Below, one piece after another: positions 26,557 to 35,723 of a stretch of DNA of 64,000 nt; position 1 is the stretch's first letter; each line of letters opens with the position of its first letter. The stretch covers positions 23,003-87,002 of the forward strand of contig SVLI01000009.1 in assembly GCA_015068035.1 (NCBI GenBank), given 5' to 3'. Origin of the DNA: Oscillospiraceae bacterium. GTDB taxonomy: Bacteria > Bacillota > Clostridia > Oscillospirales > Oscillospiraceae. Both the position numbers and the translations under genes were made by a program. A model generated the notes under the pieces. The model was not told the origin of the DNA and did no database searches. It was given only the letters and a program-made list of their open reading frames with translations.

Positions 26557-27765
26557 TTGATTAAAATCAACCAGAACTATTTGAAGCTGCCGGGAGGCTA
26601 TCTGTTCCCGGAGATCGGCCGCCGTGTGCGTGCCTTTGAAAATCCGTCCAAGCCGCTGATCCGCCTCGGCATCGGCGATGTCACGCGGCCGCTTGCGCCG
26701 GCTGTGATTGAGGCCATGCACAAGGCTGTTGAGGAGATGGGCCATAAGGATACGTTCCGCGGCTACTGTGAGGAGACCTGCGGCGCTTACGATTTCCTCC
26801 GCTTCGCCATCCGAGACGATTACCTGCGGCGCGGCGTGGACATTGCCGACGATGAGATCTTTGTCTCTGACGGTGCGAAGAGCGACTGCGGCAATATTGG
26901 GGATATTCTGGATGCGGACAACGTCGTTGCCGTGTGCGACCCCGTGTACCCCGTCTACGTGGACACAAGCGCCATGGCCGGCCGCGCGGGCGAATACAAC
27001 GGCACGCACTGGACAAATCTGATCTATATGCCCTGCACGGCGGAAAACGACTTCATTCCCGAACTGCCCGAGCGCGTGCCGGACATTATTTATCTTTGCT
27101 TCCCGAACAACCCCACGGGCGCGGTCGCAACGAAGGAGCAGTTGAAGCTTTGGGTGGATTATGCCCGCAGTCACGGCTCGCTGATTCTGTATGACGGCGC
27201 TTACGAGGCCTTTATTTCCGAGCCGGATATTCCGCACAGCATTTTCGAGATTGAGGGTGCGAAGGAATGCGCGATCGAGTTCCGCTCCTTCTCCAAAACG
27301 GCGGGCTTCACCGGCACGCGCTGTGCGTATACGGTGATTCCGAAAGCGCTTGAGCTCGGCGGCGGAAACCTCAATGCTATGTGGAATCGCCGGCAGAGCA
27401 CGAAATTCAACGGCGTGCCCTATGTGATTCAGCGCGCTGCGGAAGCCACGCTCACGGAAGCCGGCCGCGCACAGACGCAGGAGACGATCCGCTACTATAT
27501 GAATAATGCCAAGGTGATCCGGGACGGACTTTCCAAGGCGGGATTGCAGGTTTACGGCGGCGTCAACGCGCCCTATATCTGGTTCCGCACGCCGGACGGG
27601 ATGGATTCCTGGAAGTTCTTTGACCGGCTGCTGTACGAGGCTTGTGTGGTTACAACACCGGGTGCGGGCTTTGGCCCGAGCGGCGAGGGCTATATCCGCG
27701 TGACCGCGTTCGGGGATGCGGAGGCAACCTATGAGGCGGTGGAGCGCATCCTCTCCGTCATGTAA
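26557..27765 (+). CDS. dapL: LL-diaminopimelate aminotransferase
   Basis: A 402-residue PLP aminotransferase making LL-diaminopimelate directly from tetrahydrodipicolinate, bypassing the succinylase/acetylase routes. The PLP lysine is in [23 protein letters not shown] is the fold-I motif. The start is read as TTG 26557 because GGGAG lies about 9 bases before it and [16 protein letters not shown] is the family N-terminus; the longer frame would add residues of no similarity. It makes the substrate of DapF. Confidence 0.94.
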   Translation: MIKINQNYLKLPGGYLFPEIGRRVRAFENPSKPLIRLGIGDVTRPLAPAVIEAMHKAVEEMGHKDTFRGYCEETCGAYDFLRFAIRDDYLRRGVDIADDEIFVSDGAKSDCGNIGDILDADNVVAVCDPVYPVYVDTSAMAGRAGEYNGTHWTNLIYMPCTAENDFIPELPERVPDIIYLCFPNNPTGAVATKEQLKLWVDYARSHGSLILYDGAYEAFISEPDIPHSIFEIEGAKECAIEFRSFSKTAGFTGTRCAYTVIPKALELGGGNLNAMWNRRQSTKFNGVPYVIQRAAEATLTEAGRAQTQETIRYYMNNAKVIRDGLSKAGLQVYGGVNAPYIWFRTPDGMDSWKFFDRLLYEACVVTTPGAGFGPSGEGYIRVTAFGDAEATYEAVERILSVM

Positions 27766-27808
27766 GTAAAGCACCGGAAAAACAGGAAAAAGCTGGAGGT
27801 ATTACCGT

Positions 27809-29635
27809 ATGTGCGGAATCGTTGGATATACGGGGGACAAACAGGCATCGCCCATCCTGCTGGACGGGCTGGAAAAGCTGGAATACAGAGGCTATGACTC
27901 TGCCGGAATTGCGGTGGAAAACGGCGGCAAGCTGACCGTTTCAAAAACGAAGGGCCGTCTTGCGCTCCTGCGGGAGAAGACGGAAAACGGCGCGGCTGTG
28001 CAGGGCGTGACCGGAATCGGACACACGCGTTGGGCAACGCACGGAAAGCCCTCCGAGGAAAACAGCCACCCGCATGTGAGCGAGAGCGGACGTGTGGCGA
28101 TTGTACATAACGGCATCATCGAAAATTATATGGAGCTTAAGCAGATGCTCCTCAACCGCGGCCGCAGCTTCGTTTCGGAAACGGATACGGAAGTTGCCGC
28201 GCAGCTGATTGACTTTTACTATGAGGGGGATATTCTGCAGGCCGTGGCGAAAGCGGTGCGGGAGTTTGAGGGCAACTATGCCCTCGGTATCCTCTGCGTG
28301 GACGAGCCGGGCAAGCTCATCGCGGTGCGCAATCACGCGCCGCTCATCGTGGGCTATGCCCTTGACGGCAACTATTTCGCTTCCGACGTTATGGCGCTGT
28401 TGGCGCACACGCGCTCGGTGACCTATCTTGCAGACGAGGAGATCGCCGTGCTGGAAAAGACACAGGTGCACTATTATTCTTCGTTCCTTGACCCCATCGA
28501 AAAAAAGGTTGAGCGGGTGGAGTGGGACAGCGCAGCGGCGGACAAGGGCGGCTATGAGCACTTCATGTTCAAGGAGATCATGGAGCAGCCGGAGGTGATC
28601 CGCCGGACGGTGCTTCCGCTGATCCGGGACGGACGCGCAGAGATGGAGCAGATCATCAGCAAGGCGATGGTGGCCAATATGAAGCGGCTGTTCATTGTGG
28701 CCTGCGGTTCATCCTACCACGTTGGCATCATTGCAAAATATAACATTGAAAAGCTCGCGCGCATCCCTGTGGAGGTTGTGCTTGCCAGTGAGTTCCGCTA
28801 CTGCGATCCGATCGTGGATGAAAACACGCTTGTCATCCTCATCAGCCAGTCCGGTGAGACGACGGACACCTTGGAGGCGCTGCGGGAGGCCAAGGAGCGC
28901 GGCGCGACGACGCTCGGCATTGTGAATGTGGAGGGCTCCTCGATCGCCAAGGCGGCGGACCTGGTGCTCTATACCAAGGCGGGGCCCGAGATTGCCGTTG
29001 CCACAACCAAGGCTTACAGCGCGCAGCTTGCGCTGACTGTGCTCATCGCGCTCTATTTGGCCGAGCAGCGCGGCACCATCGATCAGGCGACGTATGACGA
29101 GATCCTGGGCGCGCTGCTGGCGGTGCCGGAGCAGATGGGAACCATTCTGGAGCAGAAAGCGTACATTCAATATCTTGCCTATCAACATTTCCACAATGAC
29201 GATATCTTCTTTATCGGCCGCAATGTGGACTATGCGCTGTCTCTGGAGGGAAGCCTGAAGCTCAAGGAGATCAGCTATATCCATTCCGAGGCTTATGCCG
29301 CAGGCGAACTCAAGCACGGCACGATTTCGCTGGTGGAGGACGGAACGCTGGTTATTGCTATCGCATCTTGCCGCCGCCTCACGGAAAAAACGCTTAGCAA
29401 CGCCATGGAGGTGCGCGCCCGGGGTGCGCAGGTTCTGGCGCTCGCGGCCGAGAGCGTGAAGGAAGAAGTCAGCCATGTGGCGGATCAGGTTATGACCATT
29501 CCGGATACGCACGATGTGCTGCTCCCGTCGCTGGCCATCCTTCCGTTGCAGCTGTTTGCCTATTATGTGGCGCTCTACCGCGGCTGCGATATTGACAAAC
29601 CGCGCAACCTTGCCAAGAGCGTGACGGTTGAGTAA
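27809..29635 (+). CDS. glmS: Glutamine--fructose-6-phosphate aminotransferase
   Basis: A 608-residue enzyme forming glucosamine-6-phosphate, the first step to UDP-GlcNAc. The N-terminal glutaminase begins MCGIVGY with nucleophile Cys2. Two SIS isomerase domains follow (CGSSYHVG; ISQSGETTDT) and the C-terminus is KPRNLAKSVTVE. GGAGG precedes ATG 27809. Only 43 bp separate it from dapL, so no glmS ribozyme is present. Cell-wall precursor supply links it to dapF-dapL. Confidence 0.97.
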   Translation: MCGIVGYTGDKQASPILLDGLEKLEYRGYDSAGIAVENGGKLTVSKTKGRLALLREKTENGAAVQGVTGIGHTRWATHGKPSEENSHPHVSESGRVAIVHNGIIENYMELKQMLLNRGRSFVSETDTEVAAQLIDFYYEGDILQAVAKAVREFEGNYALGILCVDEPGKLIAVRNHAPLIVGYALDGNYFASDVMALLAHTRSVTYLADEEIAVLEKTQVHYYSSFLDPIEKKVERVEWDSAAADKGGYEHFMFKEIMEQPEVIRRTVLPLIRDGRAEMEQIISKAMVANMKRLFIVACGSSYHVGIIAKYNIEKLARIPVEVVLASEFRYCDPIVDENTLVILISQSGETTDTLEALREAKERGATTLGIVNVEGSSIAKAADLVLYTKAGPEIAVATTKAYSAQLALTVLIALYLAEQRGTIDQATYDEILGALLAVPEQMGTILEQKAYIQYLAYQHFHNDDIFFIGRNVDYALSLEGSLKLKEISYIHSEAYAAGELKHGTISLVEDGTLVIAIASCRRLTEKTLSNAMEVRARGAQVLALAAESVKEEVSHVADQVMTIPDTHDVLLPSLAILPLQLFAYYVALYRGCDIDKPRNLAKSVTVE

Positions 29636-29776
29636 GGCAAGCTGATTTTGAAAGTGGGCATAATCGCCGAATGGAGTCGGGGTTTTGTGTGCCTCTGCAT
29701 AAAAATTGGCCTCACGAGCAGAAAAGACTTGACTTTTTGACGAAAAAGAAGAAAATAGAAATATGCGAATAGGATG

Positions 29777-29817
29777 GCGTTTTCTGCAAATCCGACTGGG
29801 TCGGAGATGCAAAACGC
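29777..29817 (+). promoter_or_regulatory. Leader hairpin upstream of the methyltransferase cluster
   Basis: Stacked stems GCGTTT/AAACGC, TGCA/TGCA and TCCGAC/GTCGGA with small symmetric internal loops, 35 bp before the first methyltransferase. It has no T-run, so it is more likely an RNA stability or regulatory element than a terminator. A TTGACT sits at 29729, but no convincing -10 box follows. Confidence 0.45.
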
Positions 29818-29851
29818 GCGGCTGCGATGTTAGGAAAGCGAGGGGATCGGG

Positions 29852-30862
29852 ATGACAGAGAAAGAAAACTATTTGCGGGTTGTCACCGGAGAGATGCCGG
29901 AGTGGCTGCCGCTTGATTGCGCCAGTACATATCCAACGCATCTGTTCCCGCGCGCCGTCTGCGGCGTGATGCCGGAGCCTTATTTCAGCGGGCATGACGG
30001 CGGCAAGGACATTTTCGGCGTTGAGTACACGAACACGGACAGCACGGGCGGTATGTCGCTGCCCACGCCCAACAAGTTCATCCTCAAGGACATCCACGAT
30101 TGGCGAAAGGTCATCAAGGTTCCGGACATCAACGATTATGATTTCAAGGAGATGGCCAGAAAGCAGCTTGCCAACATTGACCGCACGCAGTCTGCCGTGC
30201 TGCTCAACTCCCATTTGGGCTATTTCCAGCTGCTCATGTCGTTCATGGGCTTCTCCGAGGGCCTGTTCACCATGGCCTGCTACCCGGAGGAGGTCTATGA
30301 CCTGTTCGAGTATATGGCGGACTTTTTCGATGAGTGCGCCCTGCGCACCATTGACGCTTACCGTCCCGATATCTTCGGAATCTGCGATGACGTTGCCTCC
30401 GCGCAGAGCACATTCATGTCTCACGATATGTATGTGGCGCTCATCAAGCCTTTCCAGATGCGGCTGACGGAGCAGGCCCGCAAGCTTGGCCTGCCGATTG
30501 ATATGCACTGCTGCGGCAAGTGCGAGAGCCTGATCGACGATTGGCTTGACCTCGGCGTGACCTGCTGGAACCCGCCGCAGGATATGAACGATCTGGTCGG
30601 CATCAAGAAAAAATATGGCCGCAGGATTGCTATGAGCGGCTGCTCCTCCTCGAAGGACCCCGCCAACTTCAGCTGGAGCACGGAGGAAGAGGTGCGCGCG
30701 GAAGTCCGCAGATGCATTGACACCTATGCCCCGGGCGGCGGCTTCATCTTCCGCGGCAACATCCTCGGCGAAGTGGGCGACCCGACGCTTCCGCAGCGCA
30801 GGGAGTGGGTTGTGGATGAATTCCTGAAATACGGTCGTTCGTATTATCAGACGCACGCCTGA
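29852..30862 (+). CDS. URO-D/MtaA-type methyltransferase, paralogue 1
   Basis: A 336-residue uroporphyrinogen-decarboxylase-fold protein of the MtaA/CmuA side of the family, which moves methyl groups between corrinoid proteins and thiols or folates. The zinc-ligand motif HCCGKCE is at about residue 218. It opens MTEKENYLRVVTGEMPEWLP. GAGGGGATCGGG precedes the ATG. It is the most diverged of the five in its last third (NPPQDMNDLVG, SSSKDPANF). True heme decarboxylase is unlikely given five copies and the Cys motif. Confidence 0.85.
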   Translation: MTEKENYLRVVTGEMPEWLPLDCASTYPTHLFPRAVCGVMPEPYFSGHDGGKDIFGVEYTNTDSTGGMSLPTPNKFILKDIHDWRKVIKVPDINDYDFKEMARKQLANIDRTQSAVLLNSHLGYFQLLMSFMGFSEGLFTMACYPEEVYDLFEYMADFFDECALRTIDAYRPDIFGICDDVASAQSTFMSHDMYVALIKPFQMRLTEQARKLGLPIDMHCCGKCESLIDDWLDLGVTCWNPPQDMNDLVGIKKKYGRRIAMSGCSSSKDPANFSWSTEEEVRAEVRRCIDTYAPGGGFIFRGNILGEVGDPTLPQRREWVVDEFLKYGRSYYQTHA

Positions 30863-30945
30863 TCGGGCTGTGCAGAAACTCAATTTGTGATTTTTCCGCT
30901 TTATGGCGGTTGAGAATCTACATATTTTTATGGGAGGAATCAAAC

Positions 30946-31944
30946 ATGACAGAAAAAGAAAACTTTATGAGGATGCTTAGAGGCGACATGCCCGAGTGGC
31001 TGCCTTTTGATTCTCTTGGCATTAAGCATGAGGGAATCGAGCCGTTCATGGCCGGCGTTCATGCTGACATTTTGGGTCGTAGGGGTAACAAGGACATCTT
31101 CGGTGTCGAGTACGAGTCCACGGACAGCACCGGCGGCGCGTCCATGCCTGCACCCCGTAACTTCATCCTCAAGGACATCAGCGATTGGCCGGAAGTCATC
31201 AAGGTTCCGGACATCAACGACTACGACTTTGCTGAGATGGCCAGAAAGGGTCTCGAGCGCATTGACCGCAACAAGACCGCTGTTTCTGTCGGCGTGTTCG
31301 GCGGCTACTTCCAGCAGCTGATGGCCTTCATGGGCTTCTCCGAGGGCCTGTTTGCCATGGCGGCTGATCCGGAAGAGTGCTACAACCTGTTTGAGTACCT
31401 GGCCGACTTCTTTGATGAGGTCGCCGTGCGTATGGTCGATGCCGTTCGTCCCGACGTCTTCGCGCTGACCGATGACGTGGCTTCCGCGCAGAACACCTTC
31501 ATGTCCTACCCCATGTGGTGCGAGCTCGTTAAGCCCTTCCAGGTCCGTCTGGCCAAGCACGCCAACGAGTTGGGCATTCCGATTTCCATGCACTGCTGCG
31601 GCAAGTGCGAGCATCTGGTCGACGACTGGATGAGCTACGGCGTCAAGATCTGGGATCCGGTTCAGACCATGAACGACATCCCGGCCATCAAGGCGAAGTA
31701 TGGTCGCAGCCTGATCCTCAACGGCTGCGGTTCCCACGCGGATGCCTTCCTCTTCAGCTGGAGCACCGAGGAAGAGGTTCGTGAGTGCATGCGCAAGAAG
31801 ATCGACAACTATGCTCCGGACGGCGGCTACATCTGCCGTGGCTACGTGGTTGGACCTAAGTCTGACCCGACTGTCGAGCTGCGCCGCAAGTGGGTTGGCG
31901 ACGAGTACCTCAAGTACGGCCGCAACTGGTATCAGAACCACTAA
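30946..31944 (+). CDS. URO-D/MtaA-type methyltransferase, paralogue 2
   Basis: 332 residues, with the same MTEKENFMRMLRGDMPEW opening and HCCGKCE zinc motif near residue 214. It shares WDPVQTMNDIPAIKAKYGRS with paralogues 3 and 4. ATG 30946 was chosen for GGGAGGAATC; the frame extends 12 codons further. A perfect terminator follows, so it may be an independent or the last gene of a short transcript. Codon use (many C-ending codons) suggests high expression. Confidence 0.85.
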   Translation: MTEKENFMRMLRGDMPEWLPFDSLGIKHEGIEPFMAGVHADILGRRGNKDIFGVEYESTDSTGGASMPAPRNFILKDISDWPEVIKVPDINDYDFAEMARKGLERIDRNKTAVSVGVFGGYFQQLMAFMGFSEGLFAMAADPEECYNLFEYLADFFDEVAVRMVDAVRPDVFALTDDVASAQNTFMSYPMWCELVKPFQVRLAKHANELGIPISMHCCGKCEHLVDDWMSYGVKIWDPVQTMNDIPAIKAKYGRSLILNGCGSHADAFLFSWSTEEEVRECMRKKIDNYAPDGGYICRGYVVGPKSDPTVELRRKWVGDEYLKYGRNWYQNH

Positions 31945-31960
31945 GCTTTACCATATCCAG

Positions 31961-31997
31961 AAGGACGGCGTCTTTTTCGGGAGACGCCGTCCTTGTA
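31961..31997 (+). terminator. Terminator after methyltransferase 2
   Basis: A 13-bp perfect stem (31961-31973 with 31982-31994) encloses TTTTCGGG. The T-run after it is short (TTGTAT), so read-through is possible. Confidence 0.7.
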
Positions 31998-32063
31998 TGT
32001 CCCGTATTTTATCGCCTTTGGGCGGTTTGAGTGTTTAGACATTATTTTTTGGAGGATACGCAC

Positions 32064-33065
32064 ATGACAGAAAAAGACAACTTGATGAAGATGCTCAAGG
32101 GCGACATGCCGGAGTGGCTGCCCTTTGACACTCTCGGTGTGAAGCATGAGGGAATTGATCCGGTCATTACCGGTGCCCGCATCAACATCATGGGCCGTGC
32201 CAGCGGTAAGCCAGACATTTTCGGCGTTGAATACACCGGATCGGACAGCACCGGCGGTGCGTCCATGCCTGCGCCCAACAACTTCATCCTCAAGGACATC
32301 AGCGATTGGCCGAAGATCATCAAGGTTCCTGACATCAACGATTACAACTTTGATGAGCTGGCGAGAAAGGGTCTGGAGGGCATTGACCGCAGCAAGACGG
32401 CTGTTTCTGTCGGTATCTTTAACGGCTATTTCCAGTCTCTGATGGCCTTCATGGGCTTCTCCGAGGGTCTGTTCACCATGGCCTGCGATCCGGAAGAGGT
32501 TTACAACCTGTTTGAGTACATGGCCGGCTTCTTTGATGAGGTTGCCGTGCGCCTGATTGACGCTGTGCGTCCCGACATTTTCAACATCTCTGACGACGTG
32601 GCCTCCGCGCAGAACACCTTCATGTCTTACGACATGTGGTGCAAGCTCGTCAAGCCCTTCCAGATCCGTCTGGTCAAGCACGCCAACGAGCTGGGTATTC
32701 CGATTTCCATGCACTGCTGCGGCAAGTGCGATCATCTGGTGGACGACTGGGTGGACTTCGGCGTCAAGATCTGGGATCCGGTTCAGACCATGAACGACAT
32801 CTCTGCCATCAAGGAAAAGTACGGTCGCAGCCTGATCCTCAACGGCTGCGGTTCCCACGCGGATGCCTTCCTCTTCAGCTGGAGCACCGAGGAAGAGGTT
32901 CGTGAGTGCATGCGCAAGAAGATCGACAGCTATGCCCCGAACGGCGGTTACATCTGCCGCGGTTACGTGGTTGCCGCCAAGGGCGATGAGACTGTTGCGC
33001 CGCGCCGCTACTGGGTTGGCGACGAGTATCTCAAGTACGGCCGCAACTGGTATCAGAATCACTAA
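32064..33065 (+). CDS. URO-D/MtaA-type methyltransferase, paralogue 3
   Basis: 333 residues, very close to paralogue 2 even at nucleotide level (for example the stretch encoding NGCGSHADAFLFSWSTEEE), pointing to recent duplication. The zinc motif is HCCGKCD. ATG 32064 is preceded by TTTTGGAGGATACGCAC, a leader nearly copied before paralogue 4. It differs in the N-terminal substrate-side loop (GARINIMGRASGKPD), so it may see a different methyl donor or acceptor. Confidence 0.85.
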   Translation: MTEKDNLMKMLKGDMPEWLPFDTLGVKHEGIDPVITGARINIMGRASGKPDIFGVEYTGSDSTGGASMPAPNNFILKDISDWPKIIKVPDINDYNFDELARKGLEGIDRSKTAVSVGIFNGYFQSLMAFMGFSEGLFTMACDPEEVYNLFEYMAGFFDEVAVRLIDAVRPDIFNISDDVASAQNTFMSYDMWCKLVKPFQIRLVKHANELGIPISMHCCGKCDHLVDDWVDFGVKIWDPVQTMNDISAIKEKYGRSLILNGCGSHADAFLFSWSTEEEVRECMRKKIDSYAPNGGYICRGYVVAAKGDETVAPRRYWVGDEYLKYGRNWYQNH

Positions 33066-33081
33066 GCTTTCCGTTTTTAAG

Positions 33082-33116
33082 AAGCACGGCGTCTTCACAA
33101 AAGAAACGCCGTGCTT
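33082..33116 (+). terminator. Terminator-like hairpin after methyltransferase 3
   Basis: AAGCACGGCGT pairs with ACGCCGTGCTT around a 13-nt loop. It resembles in sequence the hairpins after paralogues 2 and 5, suggesting that it was duplicated with the genes. The T-run is weak. Confidence 0.6.
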
Positions 33117-33201
33117 GTATTGCTTGCACTCCAACAATTTAGAGTGGCACAGATTCTGAGCGGATTGAGAGTTTGAAAATTATTTTTTGGAGGATATGCA
33201 A

Positions 33202-34203
33202 ATGAACGAAAAAGACAATTTGATGAAGATGCTCAGAGGCGACATGCCGGACTGGCTGCCTTTTGACGGCTACGGAATGGAGACTCCCGGAATTGAGCCG
33301 ATGATTACGCAGGTGAACTGCAGCGCCTTTGTGCGCCACGACAACAAGGATATGTTCGGCGTGGAATATACGGCGACGGACAGCGCCGGCGGCGGCTCCC
33401 TGCCCACCCCCAACTATTTCATCCTCAAGGATATCCACGACTGGCCTGATGTCATCAAGGTTCCGGATCTGAGCGACATTGACTTTAATGAGCTCGCCAG
33501 AAAGGATATGGAAGGCATTGACCGCAGCAAGACAGCCATCAAGATCCGTCCGGGCGGCGGCTATTTCCAGCTCCTGATGTCCTTTATGGGCTTCACGGAG
33601 GGTCTGTTTACGCTGGCTGTGGATCCGGAAGAGGTTTACAACCTGTTTGAGTATCTGGCCGATTTCTATGATGAGCTCGCCGTGCGCATGATCGACGCTT
33701 ACCGGCCCGACATCTTCGGCCTGGGTGATGACGTCGCCTCTGCGCAGAACCTGTTTATCTCCTATCCGATGTGGAGTGAGCTTGTCAAGCCCTTCCAGCA
33801 GCGTTTTGCCAAGCACGCCAACGAGCTGGGCATTCCGTGCTCGATGCACTGCTGCGGTAAGTGCGACGTGCTGATTGATGACTGGATGAGCTACGGCGTC
33901 AAGATTTGGGATCCGGTTCAGACCATGAACGATATTCCCGCCATCAAGGAGAAGTACGGACGCAGCCTGATCCTTGCCGGCTGCGGCTCGCATCAGGATG
34001 CTTTCCTCTTCAGCTGGTCCACGGAGGAAGAGGTGCGCGAGTGCATGCGCAAGAAGATCGACAGCTATGCCCCGAACGGCGGCTACTTCTGCCGCGGCTA
34101 CGTGGTCGGCCCGAAGGACGACCCGACCGTCGCGCTGCGCCGCAACTGGGTTGTGGACGAGTATCTGAAGTACGGCCGCGACTGGTATCAGAGAAACGCG
34201 TAA
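33202..34203 (+). CDS. URO-D/MtaA-type methyltransferase, paralogue 4
   Basis: 333 residues opening MNEKDNLMKMLRGDMPDWLP, zinc motif HCCGKCD near residue 217. TTTTTTGGAGGATATG precedes the ATG. It shares the WDPVQTMNDI block with paralogues 2-3, but has its own pocket segments (KIRPGGGYFQLLMSFMGFTEG). No terminator separates it from paralogue 5, which starts 34 bp later, so the two are co-transcribed. Confidence 0.85.
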   Translation: MNEKDNLMKMLRGDMPDWLPFDGYGMETPGIEPMITQVNCSAFVRHDNKDMFGVEYTATDSAGGGSLPTPNYFILKDIHDWPDVIKVPDLSDIDFNELARKDMEGIDRSKTAIKIRPGGGYFQLLMSFMGFTEGLFTLAVDPEEVYNLFEYLADFYDELAVRMIDAYRPDIFGLGDDVASAQNLFISYPMWSELVKPFQQRFAKHANELGIPCSMHCCGKCDVLIDDWMSYGVKIWDPVQTMNDIPAIKEKYGRSLILAGCGSHQDAFLFSWSTEEEVRECMRKKIDSYAPNGGYFCRGYVVGPKDDPTVALRRNWVVDEYLKYGRDWYQRNA

Positions 34204-34237
34204 GCAGACGCTATAATTTTTGGGGAGGTGTAAACGC

Positions 34238-35242
34238 ATGACAGAAAAAGAAAACTTTTTAAGAATGCTCAGAGGCGATATGCCGGAGTGGCTGATTTTC
34301 CAGGGCTCCGGGGAGCTGCCTCCCGAGATTAAGCCTGCAACGGCAATGTGCCGTGGCCCTGTGTTCCGTCAGGGCGGTAGGGATATTTTCGGCATTGAGT
34401 ACACAGCAACGGACAGCACGGGCGGCATGGAGCTTCCTACCCCCAACAACTTCATCCTCAAGGACATCCACGATTGGCCGGATGTCATCAAGCTGCCGGA
34501 CATCAATGATTTCAACATCGAAGAGATTGCCAGAAAAGAGCTTGAGAAGATTGATCGCAATGAAGTGGCGGTCAGCCTGAGCGCGCCGAGCGTTGTCCAG
34601 GGCTATTTCCAGACGCTGATGGCCTTTATGGGCTTCTCCGAAGGTCTGTTCACAATGGCCTGCTATCCGGAAGAGGTCTATAACCTGTTTGAGTACCTGG
34701 CCGATTTCTTCGACGAGCTTGCCGTGCGGATGATTGATGCCTACAGACCCGACATTTTTGGCATTGCGGACGATGTCTCCTCTGCTCAGAACACCTTCAT
34801 GTCCTACGACATGTGGTGCGAGCTCATCAAGCCCTTCCAGGTGCGGATGGCCAAGCACGCCAACGAGCTGGGCATTCCGATTTCCATGCACTGCTGCGGC
34901 AAGTGCGAGCATCTGATCGACGACTGGAGAAGCTTCGGCGTCATCATGTGGAATCCGCCGCAGGACATGAACGATCTGGATGCCATCAAGAAAAAGTACG
35001 GTCGCAGCCTGATTCTCAATGGCTGCTCCTCGCCCAAGGATCCTTACCTCTTCAGCTGGAGCACGGAGGAAGAGGTTCGCCAGTGCATGCGTGACAAGAT
35101 CGACAGATTTGCCCCGGACGGTGGCTACATCTGCCGCGGTTTCGTAGTCGCTGCCAAGGACGATCCGACGGTTGAACAGCGCCGCAACTGGGTTGCGGAT
35201 GAGTATCTGAAGTACGGCCGCAACTGGTATCAGAAGCACTAA
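34238..35242 (+). CDS. URO-D/MtaA-type methyltransferase, paralogue 5
   Basis: 334 residues, zinc motif HCCGKCE. Its NPPQDMNDL and SSPKDPYLF segments group it with paralogue 1 rather than with 2-4, so the cluster has two subtypes arranged 1-2-2-2-1. ATG 34238 follows GGGGAGGTG. A terminator ends the array, directly beside the 47-bp repeat. The likely role is methyl transfer to or from a corrinoid protein; the partner is not encoded next to it. Confidence 0.85.
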   Translation: MTEKENFLRMLRGDMPEWLIFQGSGELPPEIKPATAMCRGPVFRQGGRDIFGIEYTATDSTGGMELPTPNNFILKDIHDWPDVIKLPDINDFNIEEIARKELEKIDRNEVAVSLSAPSVVQGYFQTLMAFMGFSEGLFTMACYPEEVYNLFEYLADFFDELAVRMIDAYRPDIFGIADDVSSAQNTFMSYDMWCELIKPFQVRMAKHANELGIPISMHCCGKCEHLIDDWRSFGVIMWNPPQDMNDLDAIKKKYGRSLILNGCSSPKDPYLFSWSTEEEVRQCMRDKIDRFAPDGGYICRGFVVAAKDDPTVEQRRNWVADEYLKYGRNWYQKH

Positions 35243-35260
35243 ACTCTAATCTTTGCAAGT

Positions 35261-35297
35261 ACACGGCGTTTCCTGTTCGGGAAATGCCGTGTTTTTT
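35261..35297 (+). terminator. Terminator of the methyltransferase array
   Basis: ACACGGCGTTTCC pairs with GGAAATGCCGTGT (12 of 13) and is followed by TTTTTTAT. The 47-bp repeat begins at the very next base. Confidence 0.85.
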
Positions 35298-35344
35298 ATG
35301 CCGCAGAAAAGCGGGAGAATGCGGACTTGCGTGTTTGGAATACA
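35298..35344 (+). repeat. 47-bp direct repeat, left copy
   Basis: It begins ATGCCGCAGAAAAGCGGGAG and ends TTTGGAATACA, identical base for base to 44398-44444. The bases just outside differ on both sides. The two copies enclose 9.1 kb of AT-richer DNA. Confidence 0.9.
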
Positions 35345-35723
35345 GTTGCTTCAAAATCCGGTTGATATAGATGGCCTATGGAGAATTATATCTGATAGCC
35401 ATAATGGATATAAATGCCTGTTAATCCAGACAGATTGCGTTTTGCCTGTAAATGTTGGAGAATATAGGAGGAAATGAAGGGAAGGGGCTTGATGCGCGCA
35501 CCGAATTGATGTATACTAACAAAATAAATAAAATGTGGAATACAGACTTTGCCGTGCTGGTCGTGGACCGTAATGAAGTTCATGAAGCAAAGCTGATCTG
35601 GCGAAGATGAGAACATGGCACACGACAGCAAAGATACTGGAAACCAAAACAATCTGCATTTGAAACTTCAGAATGATAATTGGTCGTTATGGGAGCTATT
35701 AAAAGTATACAAGGAGTTTGAAA
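35345..35723. other. AT-rich non-coding stretch at the island's left edge
   Basis: About 380 bp without a supported gene. A ribosome-like AGGAGGAAATGAAGG near 35467 leads only to a very short frame. Reads as decayed or regulatory DNA upstream of the aminotransferase. Confidence 0.5.

Noticed and set aside
27766..27808. glmS ribozyme
   Set aside because: Only 43 bp separate dapL and glmS, far too short for the ribozyme core; none of its conserved parts is seen.
29852..35242. Heme-pathway uroporphyrinogen decarboxylase (hemE)
   Set aside because: Same fold, but five tandem copies, a HCCGKC zinc-type motif and absence of other heme genes point to methyltransferases of the MtaA/CmuA side.
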